A stretch of DNA of 11,597 nt from Euperipatoides rowelli (Eukaryota > Onychophora > Udeonychophora > Euonychophora > Peripatopsidae), in the NCBI GenBank assembly GCA_003024985.2, contig PXIH01S0001386.1, one strand, 5' to 3'. The notes beneath the pieces are model-generated. The model was not told the DNA's origin and did not search any database. It was given only the letters and a program-made list of their open reading frames with translations. The translations under genes were made by a program, and so were the position numbers. Positions 1-9,700 of the stretch are shown here, piece after piece. How positions within the stretch are numbered: the stretch's first letter is position 1; every line of letters starts with the position of its first letter.

Positions 1-503
1 TGAACAGCAATGATATTTGATACAATTTCTAACAGTGACGAATGAACAGTAAAGATATTTGATACAATTTCTAACAGTGAGGAATGAACAGTAATATTAT
101 TTGATACAATTTCTAAAAGTGAGGAATGAACAGTAATGATATTTGATACAATTTCTAATAGCGAGGAATGAACAGCAATGATATTTAATACACTTTCTAA
201 CAGTGAGGAATGAACAATAATGATATTTGATATAATTTCTAACAGCAAGGAATGAACAGCAATGATATTTGATACAATTTCTAACAGTGAGGAATGAACA
301 GTAATGATATTTGATACAATTTCTAACAGCGAGGAATGAACANAATGATATTTGATACAATTTCTAACAGTGAGGAATGAACAGCAATGATATTTGATAC
401 AATTTCTAACAGTGAGGAATGAACAGTAATGATATTTGATACAATTTCTAACAGCGAGGAATGAACAGCAATGATATTTGATACAATTTCTAACAGTGAG
501 GAA
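1..503. repeat. 42-bp minisatellite, 12 tandem copies, in an intron
   Basis: Copies start at 1, 43, 85, 127, 169, 211, 253, 295, 337, 378, 420 and 462. Each opens TGAACAG[CT]AATGATATTT and ends AACAG[CT]GAGGAA. All are 42 bp except the ninth (337-377), which is 41 bp because a single N at 343 stands where two bases are expected. Two C/T sites change together in alternate copies, giving an 84-bp dimer in much of the array. The array starts at or before the window edge. Because 42 is a multiple of 3 it gives a spurious repetitive open frame on the minus strand. Confidence 0.95.
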
Positions 504-653
504 TGAACAAAGTGAACATACTATATTTTATTTTCATTTATCTATTATTGAAACAGTGAGGAATGAACAGCAATGATATTTGATACAATTTCTAACAGTG
601 AGGAATGAACAAAGTGAACATACTATATTTTATTTTCATTTATCTATTATTGA
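504..653. repeat. 102-bp duplication at the inner edge of the minisatellite
   Basis: Bases 504-551 and 606-653 are the same 48-bp sequence (TGAACAAAGTGAACATAC...TATTATTGA), exactly 102 bp apart. A single 42-bp minisatellite copy lies between them (564-605). The second copy continues into unique intron, so it is probably the original flank and the 504-563 segment a duplicate made by unequal exchange at the array end. Confidence 0.85.
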
Positions 654-792
654 TCTTGTATCAGTTATATTTGTAAATAAATAAAATAAATAAATAAAAA
701 TGGAGGAACAAAGTTGAACTTGATGTATTTCTATAATAAATTTAATAATGAACAAAGTTTATCTAACCACTAGTGAAGAATGAACAAAATTG
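654..792 (-). other. Intron sequence just downstream of the donor
   Basis: AT-rich non-coding sequence between the repeat array and the donor. It contains a TAAA-rich simple tract (about 674-700). Two diverged matches to the GAATGAACAAAGTGAAC motif of the repeat edge occur at about 702-719 and 772-794. I see no gene or RNA structure here. Confidence 0.7.
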
Positions 793-798
793 ACTTAC
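793..798 (-). promoter_or_regulatory. Splice donor GTAAGT
   Basis: On the minus strand the exon ends ...ATG TGT G at 799 and the intron opens GTAAGT, a full match to the metazoan donor consensus. It lies just after the sixth cysteine of LDLa12. Reading on past it gives a few residues unlike either domain family and then a stop at 770-772, which supports splicing here. The intron is phase 1. Confidence 0.85.
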
Positions 799-3700
799 CA
801 CACATATTTTCATCAGCACCATCACTGCATTCTTTAATAAAATTGCAGATCTTGATTCTATCAATACAAATGTTATCAGCTGCACAATAGAATTCTTTTT
901 CTTTACAAATAATGGGCAATCGTGTAGGAATTACAATAGTAAAAGTTGGTGTAGTAATTGTTGACGAATATACAGGTAATGGCCTTTCAGAGTATATACA
1001 TCCAGTGGTAAAGGTAATGTCATCTAGAGCAATATCGCCTTTGTAATCATCACCAATAACACCTTCAAATATAACTTGAAAATCATTTGCAAATGACAGT
1101 GGAATACGCCCTCGCAACCAAACATCTCCTTGAGATCCTTTTTTAGACCATAATTTAGTCAAAGGGCCGTTAATAACAGTTCTTATATAAATATTCAAGG
1201 TATTAACATGTATTCCGAACATATGGTAGTAAAATCGCACATAACATGATTCTGTCAAGTTGGAAATGACTGCACTAATCAACCAGGCTTTATCATTGTA
1301 GTGACCTTTATCTGCTTCAATGTATATATAATAACCTTCACTAGTACCAAGAGTATGATCTCTAGATGGACCAGTGTAATAAGATTTAGTAGGCCCCTTA
1401 ATTCTATCCCAATCAACATTATCTTCCTGTTTATTCTTACCTTGAGTAAAATCACCCCATCCTGTTTCAAAATTAAAACGTTTATAAGTTACACATCTTT
1501 CTTTATCTTCATCTGAATTGTCCCCACAGTTATCCGTTAAATCACAAACTAAGTCTGTTGGGATGCAAGCCCGTGTTGTGGTACACCACAGATTAGGAAA
1601 AGGGCATACATTTGCTGGAGGTGGAAAGCTGCAGTCATAAAAATTAAAATCATCAATGGCCATAATGCCTTGGTAACTATCAACTCGCATCATTTCAAAC
1701 GACAATTGAAATTTTGAGTTCTGCCGACCAATGCCAACTATAATTGAATACCATTTGGAAATTAAAGTTGTCTCATGGATTCGCCATAGATTTGTAATGT
1801 TTTCACCAATTAAAAGATTAAAATCAACAATTCCCATGTTATCACCAAATGCATAATAGGCCAAATCCACTTTACAATCTGGGGCAGAATTTTGATATGT
1901 GGGACCAACAATTTTGGCTAATGAATTTTTCAGGCTTTTAGTCTGATTTGATTTAATATACATAAAATGTCCCTCTGAATTACCCATTGTATTATCTTTA
2001 TCTGGAGCTAAGCCTGTATTTCCTGCTTCTTTTCCTGAACTTATAACCCAATCAAGATCATCTCTTATTACTTCTAACCAGCCACAATCTCCAACTTCAA
2101 ATGTACAAGTTTCTGGACAATACCTTTCATCACTCAAGTCCATACAATCATTTTTGAAGTTACAAACAACAGATGATGGTAAGCATTCATTAATATCACA
2201 CTGAAACGTATCGGGAGGACATGGAGGAGGGGTTGGAAGAGTTCCATTTGCTACTGAACATTCTTGAGAGAAAGTTATATCATCAATGAGCAAAAAACTA
2301 GATATTCCAGTTCCAAGAACACCTTCTATAATTACTCTTTGATTAATTTCACTTTCAAAAGGAATAATTATTTTATACCATTTATCATCTGCTGTGTTAG
2401 TCAAAGTGAACAGTTTTTCTAAATCTGATCCTTCAATTGCTTGTCTATAAATATTCAAGTAACCAGCATTCTGGCCATACAAAAGGTACCACAAACGAAC
2501 AGTACAACCACTACCACCAATGAAAACATGACTGATTAACTGAGCTTTATTACCTGGAACAAAATTTGATGATGATGCTATGTATAAATAATAACCTTTA
2601 TCAGTCATAGTTGTGTGGTCTGTTTGAGGACCATTATTTGATATTTCCCCCCTACTTCGTTTCCATGTTAAATCATTTCCTTCTTGTATATTGCTCCAAG
2701 AACACATATCTTTGTCAAATGAACATGATGTAAAGAGGTAACATGTGTAAGGATCTTCATCAGATGAATCACAACAGTCAGCAGTTAAATCACACAGTTG
2801 TTCTTTCTGAATACAATACTTGTTTTTACACTTAAATTCAGTATCTTTGCAATCAATATCAGGAGCTGGAGGATAGTAACAATTTTCAAAACGGAAGTCA
2901 TCAATGGCTATATATCCAGTCCAATAAAAGTACATTGTAGCTTCAAAGTTGATACGGAAATTACTGATGCAAGAAGGAATGGTAACTCTTCCCAACTGCC
3001 ATTTGTTGTCATTACTATTCAATTTAGACCACAATGTATTCTCAATATGACCTTGAGATATAAAGAGATCCAATTGTGCTTCAGATACACTTCTCAAATC
3101 ATACCAAAAACTAAAAATACAAGTAGTACTAGCCAAAGTGTATACTGGGCTTTGCAAAACAGCATAGCCACCATATTTGCTTTTCACAGATGATAAATAG
3201 ACATAATAACCCCGTTTACTATTTGTTGAATGATCAACTTGTGGGCCAGTACCATTAGCATTTGAACCTGCCATGATTTCNCAATCAAATTCATAATCAT
3301 CATCATCAAACTTTATATTTTTCCAAGGTTCAATGGAACCATTATCAAAATTAATGGTTGATGGACATTGTTCTTCATCAGATCCATCGTGACAATCTTC
3401 GTTAAAGTTACAAAACATTTGTGAAGGCAGACATACACTATTTCTGCAAGGTCGTTGACCTGCTGGACAATTTGGAGATGGAGTAGTCCTAATTCCAGGG
3501 GGTAAGGTTGCAGTAGGATCAGGTATACATTTTGGAGTAAAGGAGATGTCATCTATTGCTATATCTCCTTCAATGCCAGATCCTCGAACACCTTCAATAA
3601 TAACTCTATATATTTTATTAGTATTGATGGAAATTTCAGCTCGAAGCCATTGATCTCCATAGGCTTCTGTTTGAGACCAAATTAACTGAAGCGGGCTGTA

Positions 3701-6700
3701 AACTTCAAAACGGAGATAAATATTTAAAGCACCAATATGATCTCCTTTTAGATGATAGAAAAATCTTATTTTACAGTTTTCAGTTGAAGGTCTGAATACT
3801 ATGCTGCTTAAACGAGCTGTATCATTGTTAATTCGGCCAGATGCTTTCATATAAATGTATGATCCTTCATTAGTGCCAAGGGTATGATCTCTATCAGGCC
3901 CACTGTTAGGTGTAATCGTGCTACCTTTAGTTCGAGTCCAATCAAAATTGTCATCATAGTCTTGACTCCAGTTGCAAAAGTCTAACTCAAAATTACACCT
4001 TTCCATATAAGTACTGCAATTAATTTCATCAGACGAATCTCCACAATCATCTTGATAGTCACACAGCAAGTTTTCTAAAACACAGGACCCACGAATACAT
4101 CGAAATTCTCCACTTTTACATGAAGGCAAAATAGGTGGATAACTGCAACCTTTATGACTAATGTCATCAATTGCTATGATAAGAGTATCTTTCCATTTTT
4201 CAATTTCGAATTGAAGTTTCCAGCCAAAATTATGACGGCCTAGATACAAAGTCATCATCTGCCATTTATTTTCACGGTCTTTAGAATCATACCATAAACG
4301 AGTGCGCTGATTATTTACATCTGTAATAAATGAACGAATAATTCCACCCCCCACTCCAGATTTAACATACCAAAATGATACAACACAACTTCCTAATGTG
4401 GCTCCAAGATATCCAGTTTCCATATGTGCTGCTGTTAAAGTTAGACCACTTCCTTTAGAGACTGACATGAAATAACCTTGATTGTTGTTAGTAGTATGAT
4501 CTATGTTAGGGAGAAGGTCAGAAACATTTGACAAAGGATTTAATCTCATCCATTTATATTTGCCTCTACTTATATCATACCACCCACATTCAGTTTTTTC
4601 AAAATCACATGACAAACAGTTAATTTCATCTGATTTATCTGAACAATCTTCAGTAAAGTCACATACTTGGCTAGCATTAATGCATTGTTTATTCTGGCAC
4701 TGCCAGCCCGAGAACCCACAAATTGGAACAGTCACTGTTGTTGTAGGTATAGTTGTTGGTGCTGTTGGCAAAACTTTATCATAAAGTTGGCAAAAACCTG
4801 ATACTGATACATCATCGATTGCAATATTCCCTAAATATCCACTACCCGCTTTACCTTCAATAATAATTTCAAATGGATCAGAATCTACATTAGAAAGACT
4901 GACAATGGACCTTTCATAATAATGTCCTTGTTCACCAGTAATTGACCATTGCTTTGTTAAGAGACCACCAATTTGAGTTCGAGTATAGACAGATAAACTG
5001 CCTATATCCTTTCCATACATGTAATAGAAAAATCTCAGTTTACAAGGGCTGTAGTATGAACCTGTATATTTTAAAGTAGGACTAACAATCCTGGCTGTTT
5101 CTCCATTTGTCCAATATCTAACACCAATATACAAGTAGTAACCATTAAATGAATTTAAAGTATGATCTCGTCCTGGACCAGTATTCGTCCCTGAAAATCC
5201 ATTAGATCTTGACCAATCATAATTATCATCTTTCATTTGGGCCCAATCACATATTCCTTTCTCAAAATTACAGCGAGCTGGATAGGTGTAGCAAGTTTGG
5301 TTTGTCTCATCAGAGGAATCACCACAGTCATCACTAAAGTCACACAGATTATCTGTTGAAGTACACGACTTACGATCACATTGGAATTCTAGATACTTGC
5401 AATAACTTTTTTTTTCAGGTAAAGCACAGCCTCCAAAATGGATATCATCAATGGCTATGTCCCCCTTTACTTCATGTGATCTGGTGGCATCAAACTGAAT
5501 GGTAAATGGTTTAGTAATACGTCCAATTTGAACCAACCCTCGATGCCAAATATTATTTTGATTCTCAATCATGTACCATAGTAATGTCCTGACTCCATTA
5601 ACAACATGATATACTTTTAAGCTGCCTATATGCTCACCATACATATGATACCAAAACTCCATTTCACAGGTAGAACTAGCCAATTGTAAGAGAGGCCCTT
5701 TTAAATGAGCAATTGAATATCCATTACCTTGACTAGCATCAACATACACATACCAGCCTTGAGCTGTAAGAGTTGTGTGATCAAAAGATGGACCTGTGTT
5801 ACTATCTGGAGTGCTGCCTCTCCAACGCTTCCAAGTGAAACCACCAAAACTATCATCTGTATAATTGCACATACCAACTTTATCTTCAAAGGTGCAATCA
5901 TATCCACAATTGATTTCATCTTCACCATCTTTGCAGTTCCACTCAAAATCACACAATTCTTTATCTTGATAACATGTCCCATCAGAACACTTGTAATGGC
6001 AAGGAGGGGGAGGAGTGGGCAGANCAGGACATTTTCCTTTCAACATTTCAAAATCATCCAAAGCAATATCTCCTAACAAACCACCCACTACTGCTTCAAA
6101 ATATATTTTATAATAAGTATTTAAATCCTTATGAGGTAATTCTACCTGATCAATAATCCATTTTTTCCCTTGATTACCAGACTTAGTCCAAAGCTGTATA
6201 GGTGTGTTTTTAATACCATATTTAGTACCATATAAAGTTAAAGAACCCATTAAGTCTCCATACATGAAATACCAAAATCTGAAACACAATATGTTCACTG
6301 AGTAGAAAACAGTTGATACAAGTTGCGCCTTTTGTCCTCTAGTTTTATCAGAACTCTCAATATATACATAAGTTCCATATTCTGTACCAAGAGTATGATC
6401 TACATCTGGTCCAGTAAACATGGTTGAAGGGGAGCCAGACATTCTCTCCCAATCAAAATCGTCTTCAAATGGTTCATTTCCCCAAGTACAAAAATCCTCT
6501 TCAAAATCACATGACCCTGCTTGAGGACAAGAAGTTCTCCTTTTAATATCATCAATTGCCATTGTACTATTCGAACTTCCAACTACCCCTTCAAAAACTA
6601 CTTTAAAAGATCGAATACTATTTAAGTTTACTTGAGCAGAATGCCATTGAGGTCCATGATTTGATAAGGCACCCCATTGCAATAAGTTATTACTATAAAA

Positions 6701-9700
6701 ATTCAATTCATCAGACTTTGAACCAACCATATAATACCAAAACTGAATGCATGTGCTTGAAGTAGGAGAATATTCAGGACTATTTAACCTAGCTCTCTTT
6801 TTAATGAGTGCTTGTGAAGAATTAATGTACATATAATGACCAATCATAGTACCATAAGTGTGGTCAAAGAATGGTCCTCTTTCCGATGTTGCTCCACTGC
6901 CCAATGTCCAGTCAAAATCATCAGCTACTTCTTGAGTAAAACCACACAGTCCATTTTCAAAATCACATTCTTCTGAAATTGGACAAAAACCAACATTAAA
7001 TTCTATGTCATCTACTGCAATGTCCCCAAGAATATTGTCTCCACTCACACCTTCAATAACAAGCCGATAATTACCAATTTCTTGTACATGTATGTGTGTA
7101 TACTTCCAAGTTGGTCCTTGATTACCAAACTTTGTCCAAACTAAAATCTGATAAGAGCTTCTAATATCTTTGACATACATATTAAGTTTATATATATGAG
7201 CACCATACATATGATACCAAAATTTAAAACAAATACCTTCTTGTCTGATGGTTACTGGTGGGCTAAGTAGTCTTGCACGGTCATTTTTTTTACGGTTATT
7301 GGATTCAATGTATATATAGTAACCATTTGAAGATCCTGTTGTATGATCAACACTCGGTCCAGTGTTTATAGTAGCTGTCTTACCTTTCTGCCTAGACCAA
7401 TCAAATTCATCATTCTTATCTTGTTCCCATTGACATAAGTCAGTTTCAAAATCACAGTTATATGGAGTTGGAGGATACGTGACAGTAGTTGGTTTAAGAG
7501 TGGTGGTAGTTGGTACTATTGTGCTGCAATCTTGTTTGATTATATCAATATCATCAATGGCAATATCTCCAAATTGGCTTTCGCCTTGAGTTGCTTCAAA
7601 TATAATAACAAAATCTAAAAGTGAATCTAATCTAATTTGTCCTTTTTTCCACTGATTACCCTGATTGCCTGAAATATTCCATACTAGTGGAGATGGTGCA
7701 TCGGCAACATCTACAAACTGCAGATAAACAGCTAATGTTTCAATTCCATTGCCATACATATGAAACCAGAAAGTTAAACAAAGGTTACCAGATGGGCTAA
7801 TAGGCTCACTAATTAGATTAGCAATTTCACCAGGGTTATCAATATCTCTTGATGTTTCAATGTACATATAGTAACCAAGTGCAGTGCCTGTAGTATGGTC
7901 AACTATAGGACCTGTGAAAGGAGATGGTGTTGATCCCTGACTTCTTAACCAATCAAAATTATCATTGATTTGATCATTAGTCCAACCACACATGTCTTCT
8001 TCAAAATCGCAGAATCCAAGTCGAGGGCAAGCACCATCACGAATCAATACATCATCAATTGCAATGTAACCCATTTCAGAAGTTCCCAATTCACCTTCAA
8101 TGACTAAATAAAATCGTGATTTAAGTGGCTGAATAGTTATTTGACTTCTTCTCCACATTTCACTCAAATCACCCTTTTTTCTTAAAAGAGGACTATTCAA
8201 ACTGCTACTATCCTGTTCTGTGTCATAGATATTTAAAAACCCAGCAGAATTATCATAGATTTGATACCATAATTGCAAACATCGTATAGCTGAGGAATCA
8301 AAAAGAGGACTAGTCAACCTTGCTTTTTTATTAATATTCTCTGAACTTCCAGAAATATAAGCAAACATTCCAATGGGTGACCCTGTTGTATGATCCGTTT
8401 CTGGACCCAGTGGATAATCCAATTTATTCCCAGTTAACCAATCCAAGTCATCATCTGAAGCTTGAGTCCATAAACAGAATCCAACTTCAAAGTCACAGTT
8501 AGGAGATGGAAGACAAGGACTCATGCTAGCTTTGATATCATCTAATGCAATATCTCCTAAGTGTCCTTTTCCTAATTCTCCCTCAAATATTAGTTGATGT
8601 TCTGAAAACATTTTAATATTACGTTCTGCTCGTTCCCATCGGTTGCTCTTTGATCCTGCTTGTTGCCATTGAATGATTCTATTTGTATTATTCATAGATA
8701 TTAAACGCAAAGCTCCAATATCTGGTCCATACATATGATACCAAAATGAAATACACATACCATCAGGAGGAGTAGTTGAAAGTAGAGTACTTTCTAAATG
8801 AGCTATTTCTTTAGGCTTTCTTGGTTCAGATGCTTCTACATAAATATAAAACCCAGAAGCTGTACCTGTTGTGTGATCCACAGTTGGTCCTGTATTTAAA
8901 GTAGCTGTTGAGCCATTACCTCTTGTCCAATCAAAATGATCATCTATGGCTTGATGCCACTGACAAAAATCTTTTTCAAAGTCACAGTCTAGTGGAGGAA
9001 TATTAGGATTGCAATTTATGAAATCAATATCATCAATAGCAATATCATCTGATCGAGATGAAATTCCAGATCTTTTAGCCATAACTTCAAATCTAACTTT
9101 AAACTCAATTATTTGTGTTCCAATTATTATACTGGCCTGTTTCCACTCATCTCCTTGATTACCTTGCATAGTAAAAAGAGGAGTTGATAATGTTCCATTT
9201 GAATCCAATTTTACCATCAAGGAACCAACATTACTACCATTCATATAATAGTAAAATATCATACCACAATTTTCATCAGATTTTGGCAAAAAGGGACTTT
9301 CATATATAGCTTTAGTTAAAAATTCTCCACTGGCTCCTTCTACAAGCATATAATAACCATCAGCCTTTCCAGTAGTATGATCAACTGGAGGACCAGTCCA
9401 AAAATTAGAAAATGATCCTTGATGCCTTTTCCAAGCAAATTTTCCTGTACTTTTATCTACCCATTGACATTCATTTCTTTCAAAATTACAAGGACCACAA
9501 TTTTCTTCATCAGATCTATCAACACAATTAACAGTCCAATCACAGACAAGTTCAAGTGGAATACAAGTTCCATCATGGCACTGAAATTGATCAGCACATG
9601 GGTTTGGAGTTACTGGAGAAATGGTTGGTTGTAGTGGCAGAGATTCGTTAGTTTTAATACATCCGTCTGAAAAGGATAAATCATCTAAAGCAATATCACT

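Noticed and set aside
97-360. 87-residue repetitive open frame on the minus strand
   Set aside because: It is a by-product of the 42-bp minisatellite, whose length is a multiple of three and whose unit lacks a stop in that frame. It lies within the intron.
1-653. CRISPR-like array
   Set aside because: Copies abut directly with no unique spacers, and the context is an animal intron.
770-772. TAA-type stop as the true C-terminus of the protein
   Set aside because: A consensus donor lies 20-odd bases before it, and the residues after the donor match neither domain family.
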